Below, piece by piece: positions 1-7,717 of a stretch of 8,204 nt of DNA (positions within the stretch are counted from its first letter, which is position 1; every line of letters begins with the position of its first letter). A model generated the notes under the pieces. That model saw only the letters and a list, made by a program, of their open reading frames with translations, was not told the origin of the DNA and ran no database searches. Origin of the DNA: Veillonella parvula (GTDB lineage Bacteria; Bacillota; Negativicutes; Veillonellales; Veillonellaceae); the NCBI GenBank assembly GCA_947096075.1, contig CAMUQE010000084.1:1-8204 (forward strand). Reading direction: 5' to 3'. The translations under genes and the position numbers were made by a program.

Positions 1-5
1 TATAT

Positions 6-27
6 ACATAAAATGTTGATTTTATGT
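6..27. promoter_or_regulatory. Perfect 9-bp inverted repeat, candidate operator
   Basis: ACATAAAAT at 6-14 and its exact reverse complement ATTTTATGT at 19-27 are separated by the 4-base spacer GTTG. The repeat covers the whole predicted -35 hexamer (16-21), the usual position for a repressor site. It does not match the Fur, FNR/CRP or Rex consensus that I know. Because TTTT (27-30) follows directly, it could instead be a weak, AT-rich terminator hairpin of an upstream gene outside the window. The symmetry is seen directly; the operator role is inferred. Confidence 0.4.
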
Positions 28-44
28 TTTCTGAGAGATATAAT
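16..44 (+). promoter_or_regulatory. Sigma70/SigA-type promoter of the operon
   Basis: A -35 element TTGATT (16-21, four of six consensus bases) is followed after exactly 17 bases by a perfect -10 element TATAAT (39-44). Transcription would begin near 51, giving a leader of about 45 bases before the transporter start codon. No other good promoter is seen upstream of the second or third gene, which fits a single transcript. There is no TG extension before the -10. Confidence 0.65.
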
Positions 45-82
45 CAGACTAATAAGTTAATAATTATTTGAAAGTAATATAT

Positions 83-90
83 AGGAGAGA
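83..90 (+). promoter_or_regulatory. Ribosome binding site of the transporter gene
   Basis: AGGAGAGA lies 5 bases before the ATG at 96. This strong purine-rich site fixes the start at 96 over an upstream TTG at 68 in another frame. The strength of the site is more typical of Firmicutes than of Proteobacteria. Confidence 0.8.
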
Positions 91-95
91 GAATT

Positions 96-1793
96 ATGAA
101 AGTAGTATCAATCGCTGCCAGTTGTGTGGGCTTAGTTGGCGTTATGTGTGCAACGACAACTTTGGCAGCGGATGTACCTTCCTCATTTACTCAACAAGAA
201 GCGGCTCGAGCCGATGCTTCTTTGCGTCAACGCGCGGAGGCACCGATGGCAAGGGCCGCTTTGTCGCGTTCAGAATCAAGTTATGACGATTTAAATGGCG
301 CACCTATGGATGCATTGCCACAAGAAGCAGTGTCATTCCCAATTGACCAGATTGTGATTACGTCATCAGAACCGGTCTTTAAGAAGTATAGGAATCGACT
401 GAAAATATATAATCATAACAACATTGGAGCAGAGGGGATTGCTGTTTTACAAAAGCAATTACAAGAGCAAATTCTTGCAGATGGATATGTAACGAGTCAA
501 GTGGTAGTTCCGAATCAGGATTTACAATCGGGTACACTTACTTTTGAAATTTTACCGGGCTATGTGGAAGATATTGTTCTCACGAATCCAAAAGCTCGCA
601 CGAATTGGCGAAGTGCGTTTCCTGTTCGTCCCGGATATGTACTGCGTAGACAAGCATTAGAGCAAGGTATAGACCAGATGCGAAATGTACCGGGACAAGA
701 TGTAAAGCTTAGTATTGAGCCAGGTACAAAGCCACTTCACTCTATTGTGAAGCTAACGGTAGAACAAAAAGGATTTGTGCATGGGTCGTTGATTTTAGAC
801 AATGCAGGTTACGAATCGACAGGGAAATACCAAGGTACTATGTATGTATCATTTAGTCAGTTGGCTGGGCTTAATGATACTTTATCGGCTAGTATAACGA
901 AGGATATTGGTCATCATGGTGATGGACATGGATCAAAGCAGTATGCCATAAATTATGCCGTACCTGATGGAAATCGAATGTATCGATTATCCACGTATCA
1001 ATATAGCTATCATCAATTGGTATTTATGCCAGAAGCATTCCGTTCTTCTGGGAATACCAGGGGGATTGAGTTTTCTGTAGAGCAGGTTTTGAATCGGACG
1101 AGTCGCTCCAAGACCGCTGCTGTCGCTAAGGTAATTCATAAAACACGCCATAGTTACATTGATGATATAGAAATCGGTGTACAAGAGCAACATACCACAG
1201 CATTGGAACTAGGATTATCCCATCGTCAGTATAGTGGGAATACCATGTCTGATATATATCTCTTTTATCGTCAAGGCATACGAGGTCTAGGTGCTACAGT
1301 TCGCAGCTGGGAAGGCGTGGCAGATAATCCGACTACGTTATATAAAATGGCGGGACTTGAGGGCGAAGTGCAAAGCGGTGTACGCATCGGTCATAAACAA
1401 GGTGTGTATACGATGCGTTTTAGAAGTCAGTTTACAAATCAACGATTGTTTGGGACTGATCAATTTAGTATCGGTGGACGCTATTCCGTACGTGGCTTCA
1501 GTGGGGAAGAAACATTACGTGGTGACTCCGGTTACTACATTCAAAATGAATGGGCCTTACCATTTAGACGACAACGAATAACTCCGTATATAGGTATAGA
1601 TATAGGTCATGTATGGGGGCCGTCCACAGCGACACAAATTGGTAATACCTTAGTAGGTGGGGTTATCGGTGTTCGTGGGAATATCGGTGATGCATTTCGC
1701 TATGATGTGTCATTAGGCACTCCACTTAAAAAGCCGGACGGTTTTACTACTGATACAAGTGTATGGGCTTTCAGATCCAGTTATCAGTTTTAA
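96..1793 (+). CDS. tpsB: TpsB/CdiB-type outer-membrane transporter (ShlB/FhaC/HecB family)
   Basis: This is the outer-membrane pore of a two-partner secretion system, an Omp85-superfamily barrel that recognises the TPS domain of its partner in the periplasm and exports it. The 565 residues match the usual family length. Residues 1-24 or 1-25 form a Sec signal peptide (Lys2, hydrophobic core, cleavage near LAA/D). Residues 27-80 are an Ala/Arg/Gln-rich linker that may supply the N-terminal plug helix. A ShlB-type POTRA begins at FPIDQIVI (81) and contains the family signature GYVTSQVVVPNQDLQSG (130-146) and LPG (153-155); a second POTRA follows to about 224. The rest is the 16-strand barrel, with the Omp85 motif VRGF at 465-468 (Arg466 is the lid-lock residue), GDSGYY at 476-481, GIDIG at 500-504 and a terminal aromatic Phe565 as expected of a beta-signal. 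Cysteines appear only in the signal peptide. It is the first gene of the operon and ends 44 bases before the exoprotein start. Whether it is called CdiB depends on the partner being a toxin. Confidence 0.95.
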   Translation: MKVVSIAASCVGLVGVMCATTTLAADVPSSFTQQEAARADASLRQRAEAPMARAALSRSESSYDDLNGAPMDALPQEAVSFPIDQIVITSSEPVFKKYRNRLKIYNHNNIGAEGIAVLQKQLQEQILADGYVTSQVVVPNQDLQSGTLTFEILPGYVEDIVLTNPKARTNWRSAFPVRPGYVLRRQALEQGIDQMRNVPGQDVKLSIEPGTKPLHSIVKLTVEQKGFVHGSLILDNAGYESTGKYQGTMYVSFSQLAGLNDTLSASITKDIGHHGDGHGSKQYAINYAVPDGNRMYRLSTYQYSYHQLVFMPEAFRSSGNTRGIEFSVEQVLNRTSRSKTAAVAKVIHKTRHSYIDDIEIGVQEQHTTALELGLSHRQYSGNTMSDIYLFYRQGIRGLGATVRSWEGVADNPTTLYKMAGLEGEVQSGVRIGHKQGVYTMRFRSQFTNQRLFGTDQFSIGGRYSVRGFSGEETLRGDSGYYIQNEWALPFRRQRITPYIGIDIGHVWGPSTATQIGNTLVGGVIGVRGNIGDAFRYDVSLGTPLKKPDGFTTDTSVWAFRSSYQF

Positions 1794-1825
1794 TTAAAAA
1801 TGTGTGTTATTAAATGAGAGAGTAT

Positions 1826-1833
1826 AAGGAAAG
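1826..1833 (+). promoter_or_regulatory. Ribosome binding site deciding the exoprotein start
   Basis: AAGGAAAG lies 4 bases before the ATG at 1838 (AGGA is 7 bases away). It supports 1838 over the in-frame ATG at 1814, which has no comparable site and would put the charged extension MREYKERI in front of a normal signal peptide. The preceding 1794-1825 shows no hairpin. Confidence 0.75.
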
Positions 1834-1837
1834 AATA

Positions 1838-4800
1838 ATGAAAATTAAACAGTATACAGCAACCGCATTGTGTGCAGCCTTATTAGTTACAAATTCTGGA
1901 CCGTGGATTCCGCTAGCAGTGGCACAATCTATTGTACCGAATCAAGGAAAAATGGGTCCAACTATGGATGAAGCCCCTAATGGGACGCCCATTGTCAATA
2001 TTAATAAACCGAATGCTAAGGGGTTATCTCACAATCAATATGATATGTTTAATGTAGATGACAAAGGGGTTATTCTAAATAACTCAAGGAGACCTGTATC
2101 TACAGAACTAGCTGGCTATGTGATGGGTAATCCTAACTTGAGAGGTGCTGCAGCTAAGACGATTTTAAATGAAGTAACTGGAACGGGTGCGACTGCTATG
2201 AATGGTGCCTTAGAGGTAGCAGGTCGTAAGGCACATGTTATCATTGCTAACCCAAATGGGATTGCTGTTAATAATGGAACATTTATTAATACTAGTGCGG
2301 CTACTCTGACAACAGGAAACCCTATTATTACTGATGGAAAAATTTCTGGATATGATGTGAAACAAGGTACTGTGACGGTATCGGGACAAGGGCTCGATAC
2401 ATCGCGTACATCACGTACAGATATTTTGGCGGAAGCAGTACAGCTCAACGGAAAGGTATGGGCTGATGAAAGCCATGTGGTAACTGGTAAAAACACAGTA
2501 TCTGTCGATGGTAGTGGTAAGGTAACTAATGTTACGAAGACCGATAACTCAGAGCAAGTAGGTCTGGATGTATCTCAAATCGGTGGTATGTATGCGAATA
2601 GTATGTACTTAGTAGGTACTAATGATGGCTTTGGTGTAAATAATAAAGGGATACTTTCGGCGCAAAATAGTATCACTGTTGATAGTAATGGTAAGGTGCA
2701 AAATAGCGGCACTGTGGTGTCGCCGGATATGAGTATAAAAGCAAAAGATTTTATACAAGCCGGTAAAGCTAAATTATATGCTGATTCGGCACGTATTTCA
2801 GCAGATACTTTCACACAAACCGGTAATGCTGTTACGAAAGATGCACCAGTACTCATCGCGCGTAATAATTTAGCAGTAGCTACTAATACAATAAAAAATA
2901 CGAATGGTAGTGTACTGAAGTCTGAAGGCGTACTACAACTTGGAAAGACGATGGATTATAACGGCGTTATATCTGGCAAAATGGATACATTAACTAATGT
3001 GGATGCTACTATTGAGGCTGGTCAGCAGGGCGTGATTCTCGCCAAATCCATTGCTAATAAAAATGGTGGCGTTACGTTGAAACGGGCTACTACAGGAACT
3101 ACGGAGCATGTTAAAAATGAAGTGGCACCGGCAGGCAGTATCAAACGATATCAGCTATCTGAGGAACGTATTTATGATCATGATGATCCAATTCCACAAG
3201 ATAAGGTTGTAGTTCACTCTTCTGAAAATTTACAATTGTCTATTAATGGAGAGCATCATGATAGCTGGACGAAATATGAATATGATCGTACACGAGTAAA
3301 AGAAGTAGTGGATACGTCCAAGCCAGGGCGTATTATTTCGGGTGGTAACTTACAGATTGAAGCAGACGTTGTTACTAATGATGCTAGCCAAATCAGTGCA
3401 GCGGGTACTTTGGCTGGTAGAATCGGCCATTATGAAGCGCTTAATCCGAAAGGAAATGAATATATTAGTGAGAAAGGGACTGCCACTGGTTATAGTCGCC
3501 ATAAACATCATGGATGGGATTCCACAAATATTCGTGAGGCGGAGTATCATAATGATGTAGTGCAACCGATGGATATACCGGTAGCTGTTTATGGTAGCAA
3601 TATAGCGAACAGCACAACAGGTGCTACGGTAGATACGTCGGTATTGACGTCTATGAGTCAGTTATCCACTAATCCGAATACAACGTATGCGATGGAAACT
3701 GACCCAAATTTTACCAATCGAAGAAGCTTCTTATCCTCTGATTATGTCATCAATCGTTTACAACTCAATCCTATGCGTACACAAAAACGATTAGGAGATG
3801 GTTACTATGAACAACAATTGGTGATGCAGGCTATTTTACGTCAAACAGGTAAAAGTAGACTACAGGCAGGACTTACAGAAGAAGAGCAGTACCGTAAATT
3901 AATGGATGCAGGTCTTACCGTGATGAAGTCTAAATCGATGATACTCGGACAAGGATTAACTGAGTCGGAGCAACAGCAATTGACAGAAGATGTGGTAATG
4001 CTTGTCAGTCAACCGGTAGTATTGCCGAACGGTAAGACTGAAACCTTACTCGTACCAACATTATATTTGGCGCCGACCACACAACGTGTTGAGGGGGCTG
4101 CGAATATGCAGGCTCAATCGATTAATTTGCAAGTAGGTACGATGCATAATCGCGGTAGCATAGTGGCGGATGATGCGATAACTGTACATGGTAATACGAT
4201 ACACAATGATAACGGACTGATTAAAGGTCGCACAACAACAGTGGTGGCGGATACCGATGTTCGTAATACACAAGGCACGATAGAAGGCCGTGACCGTACA
4301 ACTGTATATGCTAAGAATGATGTGATAAATGAGGGCGGTACGATTAAGCAAACCGATGAAAAAGGAAAACTTATCGTGGCGGCAGATCGTGATGTTATCA
4401 ATAACGGCGTCAAGTATGAAGCTAGCAATAATAAGGTTGTATGGAACAGTGCCAATAGTCGTCGTGAGACGGTAAACGCTGTAGATCAAGGTCAAATTAT
4501 GGCGAAAGGTGATGCTGTAGTTACAGCAGGCCGTGATGTTACAATGCAGGCCGGTAAGGTGACTTCCAATAAAGATGTTACTCTAGTAGCTGGACGTCAG
4601 GTAAACATGCAGTCTATGACAGCGAATCATGAATTAGAGGAACATCGCTATGATAAAGGAAAATCTGGTGGTGGTCATTCTCAGACTACAGAAACACATG
4701 ATTTAGTGAATGAAGTAACCACTGTAGGCAGCAGTGTGGAAGGTAACAATGTAACTGTGGCTGCTAATGCTGATGTAGCACTTAGTGGTAGTGAAATTTT

Positions 4801-7690
4801 GGCAGCTGATAAAGTTCAGGTGGAAGGTAAGAATGTAAAACTTGATACTGCAGCGGCTACAAGTACTGTTGACCATGTGTATAAGGACAAGAAGAAAAGT
4901 TTAGTTAAACGGGAACGTATGGATGCAACCGGTGTGGCACAAGTGACTGCTGTAACAGGTTCTGTTGTGAGTGGTAAAGAAGTTACGATTAAATCTGGTC
5001 ATGATGTGATGGGACAATCCGCTAAACTGATGGGGGAACAAGGCGTTCAAGTGTCAGCAGCTGGCAAGGTTGAACTCGGTGCGGATAAGAATGTAACGAA
5101 AGAAGCGAGTACATATCGTCATAAGACTTCAGGTTTAATGGGAAGTGGTATCGGATTCACTATTGGTACAGAAAAACGAGATGTAGATGATACCAATCGT
5201 GAAGAGGAAACTGTACGTAATACTATTGCTAGTACGAAGGGCCATGTAAACATTACGGCTAATGATACGGTACATCTTACTAGTGCCGATGTATTAAGTA
5301 AAACCGGTACAACGATTGAGGGGGCTACAGTAACCCTTGATGGTAATACTGATACGCAACATATGACGCATGATGATCGCTATAAAAAGTCCGGTTTAAC
5401 AGTAGCATTAGGTGGTGCTTTAGCTGATAGTATAACGAATGCAACGCGAACTATTAAACAAGCTGGTGGCCGTGATGATAAACGTTTAGCAGCACTTGAA
5501 CTTAATGAAGCTCGTAAACAGTTACAAGATGGATATGAAGCTGTAGATAGTGCTTTACATGGAGCTAAAATACGAGATGCAGTGACTGGTAAAGTTGAAA
5601 AAGTAGATGGTAAAGCTAAACGAGGTCCTAAAAATATTGATAATGCTATTAATCTATCTGTAAGTGTTGGTAGTACTTCAAGGAAACAAGGTCAAGTAGT
5701 TGATACAAAAACATATCAAGGTGGTACTCTTATTAGTGAAAATAATGTACACATTATAGCTCGTGATGCTGAGCAAAATGGTATCGGTTTAACTGGTGAA
5801 ACGGTAAAAGCTAAAAAACTAGTATTAGATAGTGCTAGAGATATTAAACTTGAGGCTGGTAAAAATACTGTAGATGTTAATAATTCCTATAAAAGCTCTG
5901 GTTGGAGCGTAGGTGCTGGTATTAGTTTAACTGGTGGTGGCCTTCTCGATATTAATGCGAGTGCTCATATGGCACGACAAAATGGAGATACCCATCAAGA
6001 AAGTTATGTACCAACAAAGATTAAAGCGGTTGAATTAGCACAGCTTAAAGCAAAACGAGATACAAATATTATTGGGTCTACCGTATCTGGTAAAAAAGTA
6101 GATGTAGATACAGGTCGTGATTTACATATTCAAAGCTTACAAGATGTAGATAACTTTAAAGAACATAGTAAATCCGCTGGGCTCTCTGTTTCCTTCAAAC
6201 CAACATTTAAGGATCCAACTGGCAGTATAAATGCTAGTGTAGGGAGAATTGATAGCAAATGGAAAAGCGTAACAGAACAAGCTGGCATTTATGCTGGAGA
6301 AGAAGGCTATGACATTAATGTAGGTAATAGTACTACATTAGAAGGTGCTTTAATTAAAAGTGATGCTCTAAAAGCTAAGAATAAATTGACTACAAAATCT
6401 CTAGAGATGAAAGATATCCAAAATGAAGCTGAGTATACATATAGCAACAATGGTATTGGATATAACTACTATGGCAGTAAAAAGAAACTCGAAGAGATGA
6501 AGACCAGCGATAAAAAAGGCTATGATAAGATTTATAACAATATCGGTCTAGTTCCAAATTTAGGCATAGGATCTAAAGGTAAAGCAAGCTCTACTACTCA
6601 ATCTGCTATCTCTGATGGTATACTAACTGTAGATGGCAAAGAAATTGATACTAAAACCATCAATACGAATACCGAAAATACGTTGCATCAATTAGATAAG
6701 ATTTTCGATAAAAAGAAAATTGAAGAGCGTCAAGAATTAGCACGTCTTTTCTCTAAAAACGCATTTGAACAACTACATAACTGGCAACCAACAACCAAAG
6801 ATGGCAAAATCGCTAAATCTATTGCACATGGTATCATAGGTGAAGTAGCAGCGCGTATGGCTGGTAATACACCGGGTAGCGGATTTAAAGCTACTATGAC
6901 TAATGAGCTATTAATTGGAGAAATAAAGAAAGTAGCTAAACATGATCCTGCATTAGCACAATGGTTGAGTGCTGCCGTAGGTGGTGTAGTTAATAAAGTA
7001 AGTGGAGAATCAAGTAATAGTGGTGCTGCAACTGCATCTTATGCTACTAAGTGGAATGAATATGTGGTTCCAATGTATGGAATATATCATGCCCCTATTG
7101 CGGAAGATTATCAATTGGGGACGGAGGAGCAGAAGCAGATTGCAGAGCAATATGGTAGATACATTATGGTAAAATCAATGGAAAGTGAAGCAGATACTTT
7201 ATTACCACCAAGAGACTGGCCAAAAGAAGAGAATCAGTTAGTGGTAAAAGCTGCAGGTATCTCTCCTTGGAGTATTCCGGTTACATTTAACCATGCTTAT
7301 GGTGTGGATTATCAGGGAAATAAATATTTAATTCAAGGCGCAGATATTGGTGAAGGGACTTTTCCTGTTCATATTACGAAGTCTACTGTAACCTATAAAT
7401 GGGGAAGTTTTACTGGTGTGAGTGCATATGCTAATATAGGTATTTTGGGAGGAACAGGAGCTAGTATCTCTAAAGATTCTTTTTCAACAAATTCGTCTAT
7501 TAGTACAACTGGTATGGCAGTAGTAGGAATTGAGACTGCTATTCAAATGCCTAATTCCAATGATTTTCGATATGGGGTTAATGAAGCAAGAGGAATTGAT
7601 TTTAAATATTATAATATATATCAACCAAATGGATTATTTACAAATCCTAATAACAATAATGAAGAGTCATCAGAGGAAAGAATAGATTAG
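1838..7690 (+). CDS. tpsA: TpsA/CdiA-type filamentous hemagglutinin-like exoprotein with variable C-terminal domain
   Basis: This is the secreted partner of the upstream transporter: a long beta-helical surface filament, 1950 residues, shorter than the roughly 3100 of E. coli CdiA. Domains in order: Sec signal peptide 1-29 (cleavage AVA/QS); TPS/hemagglutination-activity domain about 30-280 with the family motifs NPNL (98-101) and NPNGI (138-142); beta-helix repeats with Asn/Gly turns; a His/Tyr/Asp-rich segment about 425-575; a conserved TpsA module 633-755 starting near GDGYYEQQ (653); a second repeat region about 755-1600 with recurrent Y/H-K-x-SG units (near 1092, 1181, 1350, 1442); a helical pretoxin region 1622-1742; and an unrecognised C-terminal domain 1743-1950. 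I see no cysteine after the signal peptide, which suits export unfolded. The reading frame is intact throughout. Base composition drops from about 43% to the low or mid 30s % GC near 5500, suggesting a mosaic origin. Architecture and neighbours favour a CDI effector; a plain adhesin is the alternative. Confidence 0.93.
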   Translation: MKIKQYTATALCAALLVTNSGPWIPLAVAQSIVPNQGKMGPTMDEAPNGTPIVNINKPNAKGLSHNQYDMFNVDDKGVILNNSRRPVSTELAGYVMGNPNLRGAAAKTILNEVTGTGATAMNGALEVAGRKAHVIIANPNGIAVNNGTFINTSAATLTTGNPIITDGKISGYDVKQGTVTVSGQGLDTSRTSRTDILAEAVQLNGKVWADESHVVTGKNTVSVDGSGKVTNVTKTDNSEQVGLDVSQIGGMYANSMYLVGTNDGFGVNNKGILSAQNSITVDSNGKVQNSGTVVSPDMSIKAKDFIQAGKAKLYADSARISADTFTQTGNAVTKDAPVLIARNNLAVATNTIKNTNGSVLKSEGVLQLGKTMDYNGVISGKMDTLTNVDATIEAGQQGVILAKSIANKNGGVTLKRATTGTTEHVKNEVAPAGSIKRYQLSEERIYDHDDPIPQDKVVVHSSENLQLSINGEHHDSWTKYEYDRTRVKEVVDTSKPGRIISGGNLQIEADVVTNDASQISAAGTLAGRIGHYEALNPKGNEYISEKGTATGYSRHKHHGWDSTNIREAEYHNDVVQPMDIPVAVYGSNIANSTTGATVDTSVLTSMSQLSTNPNTTYAMETDPNFTNRRSFLSSDYVINRLQLNPMRTQKRLGDGYYEQQLVMQAILRQTGKSRLQAGLTEEEQYRKLMDAGLTVMKSKSMILGQGLTESEQQQLTEDVVMLVSQPVVLPNGKTETLLVPTLYLAPTTQRVEGAANMQAQSINLQVGTMHNRGSIVADDAITVHGNTIHNDNGLIKGRTTTVVADTDVRNTQGTIEGRDRTTVYAKNDVINEGGTIKQTDEKGKLIVAADRDVINNGVKYEASNNKVVWNSANSRRETVNAVDQGQIMAKGDAVVTAGRDVTMQAGKVTSNKDVTLVAGRQVNMQSMTANHELEEHRYDKGKSGGGHSQTTETHDLVNEVTTVGSSVEGNNVTVAANADVALSGSEILAADKVQVEGKNVKLDTAAATSTVDHVYKDKKKSLVKRERMDATGVAQVTAVTGSVVSGKEVTIKSGHDVMGQSAKLMGEQGVQVSAAGKVELGADKNVTKEASTYRHKTSGLMGSGIGFTIGTEKRDVDDTNREEETVRNTIASTKGHVNITANDTVHLTSADVLSKTGTTIEGATVTLDGNTDTQHMTHDDRYKKSGLTVALGGALADSITNATRTIKQAGGRDDKRLAALELNEARKQLQDGYEAVDSALHGAKIRDAVTGKVEKVDGKAKRGPKNIDNAINLSVSVGSTSRKQGQVVDTKTYQGGTLISENNVHIIARDAEQNGIGLTGETVKAKKLVLDSARDIKLEAGKNTVDVNNSYKSSGWSVGAGISLTGGGLLDINASAHMARQNGDTHQESYVPTKIKAVELAQLKAKRDTNIIGSTVSGKKVDVDTGRDLHIQSLQDVDNFKEHSKSAGLSVSFKPTFKDPTGSINASVGRIDSKWKSVTEQAGIYAGEEGYDINVGNSTTLEGALIKSDALKAKNKLTTKSLEMKDIQNEAEYTYSNNGIGYNYYGSKKKLEEMKTSDKKGYDKIYNNIGLVPNLGIGSKGKASSTTQSAISDGILTVDGKEIDTKTINTNTENTLHQLDKIFDKKKIEERQELARLFSKNAFEQLHNWQPTTKDGKIAKSIAHGIIGEVAARMAGNTPGSGFKATMTNELLIGEIKKVAKHDPALAQWLSAAVGGVVNKVSGESSNSGAATASYATKWNEYVVPMYGIYHAPIAEDYQLGTEEQKQIAEQYGRYIMVKSMESEADTLLPPRDWPKEENQLVVKAAGISPWSIPVTFNHAYGVDYQGNKYLIQGADIGEGTFPVHITKSTVTYKWGSFTGVSAYANIGILGGTGASISKDSFSTNSSISTTGMAVVGIETAIQMPNSNDFRYGVNEARGIDFKYYNIYQPNGLFTNPNNNNEESSEERID
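1925..2677 (+). other. TPS secretion domain of the exoprotein
   Basis: Residues about 30-280 form the N-terminal targeting domain that the transporter's POTRA region binds and that nucleates the beta-helix. Visible hallmarks are PIVNINKPNAKGLSHNQYDM (51-70), which matches the family's typical opening strands, NPNL at 98-101 and VIIANPNGIAVNNGTFIN (134-151). In other TPS proteins the NPNL and NPNGI motifs are needed for secretion. The C-terminal boundary is approximate. Confidence 0.9.
3734..4102 (+). other. Conserved GDGYYEQ-type module of TpsA/CdiA proteins
   Basis: Residues 633-755 match, from memory of the family, a non-repetitive block found in many large TpsA proteins between the first and second repeat regions. 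Landmarks are RLGDGYYEQQLVMQAI (651-666), the EEEQYRKLMDAGLTVMK stretch just after it, LTEDVVMLVSQPVVLPNG, and a closing LLVPTLYL. It is mostly helical and charged, unlike the flanking beta-helix, and may mark an export-pause or delivery boundary as proposed for CdiA. Its role here is inferred. Confidence 0.7.
6701..7063 (+). other. Pretoxin region ending at the ATKWNEY junction
   Basis: Residues 1622-1742 have the pattern that precedes toxin domains in CdiA-like proteins: the helix IFDKKKIEERQELARLF (1622-1638), a Gly/Ala-rich stretch around IAHGIIGEVAARMAGN, and then DPALAQWLSAAVGGVVNKVS (1703-1722) closing with SYATKWNEY (1734-1742). The classical VENN motif of enterobacterial CdiA is absent; ATKWNEY appears to take its place as the last conserved element. 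The boundary is assigned by eye. Confidence 0.75.
7064..7690 (+). other. Variable C-terminal effector (CT) domain, unrecognised
   Basis: Residues 1743-1950 follow the pretoxin region and resemble nothing I can name. Residues about 1759-1806 are charged and probably helical (TEEQKQIAEQYGRYIMVKS), in the place where CdiA-CT proteins carry an entry domain. Residues 1808-1934 are probably beta-rich: aromatic strands with Trp1811, Trp1855 and many Tyr, then a Gly/Ser/Ala-rich hydrophobic run (1856-1904, containing ILGGTGASI and MAVVGIETAI). The end is Asn/Glu-rich (NNNNEESSEERID). No HNH, ADP-ribosyltransferase, deaminase or other familiar nuclease motif is visible; the only histidines are 1751, 1819 and 1845. 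GC is about 36% over 7081-7680 by hand count. A toxin role is inferred from position, and a membrane target is a guess from the hydrophobic character and the partner's topology. Confidence 0.6.
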
Positions 7691-7708
7691 AGATTTTTGG
7701 TTTTTTAT

Positions 7709-7712
7709 GGAG
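7709..7712 (+). promoter_or_regulatory. Ribosome binding site of the putative immunity gene
   Basis: GGAG sits 5 bases before the ATG at 7718. It selects this ATG over an in-frame TTG at 7697, which would add MVFYGVT and has no purine-rich site before it, and over later ATGs at 7724 and 7733. Translation would restart only 27 bases after the exoprotein stop, consistent with coupling. Confidence 0.65.
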
Positions 7713-7717
7713 TAACT

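Noticed and set aside
96..173. Lipoprotein signal (Cys18) in the transporter
   Set aside because: The residues before Cys18 (VGVM) are not a lipobox, and the family uses ordinary Sec signal peptides with cleavage near LAA/D.
68..286. Small open frame beginning before the transporter gene
   Set aside because: It overlaps the transporter in another frame, starts with TTG and has no ribosome site of its own; it is a shadow.
1794..1825. Possible terminator or second promoter between transporter and exoprotein
   Set aside because: The gap has no stem-loop with a T-run and no convincing -35/-10 pair, so co-transcription is simpler.
1814..1837. Upstream in-frame ATG adding eight residues to the exoprotein
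   Set aside because: It lacks a good ribosome site and would put MREYKERI before a normal signal peptide; the ATG at 1838 has AAGGAAAG at the right distance.
2116..2856. Minus-strand open frames of 126 and 93 codons
   Set aside because: They are antisense to the TPS domain and first repeats; their Val/Pro/Ala-rich content reflects the reverse complement of those codons.
4061..4495. Minus-strand open frame of 144 codons, with a second one nested in another frame
   Set aside because: Both lie inside the conserved exoprotein coding region, show no family features, and arise from its repetitive codon pattern.
4600..6400. Tandem DNA repeats or CRISPR-like periodicity
   Set aside because: The similarity is at protein level (degenerate beta-helix repeats); I see no exact DNA repeats with regular spacers.
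7697..7717. TTG start giving a 148-residue membrane protein
   Set aside because: There is no purine-rich site before it, whereas GGAG at 7709-7712 serves the ATG at 7718.
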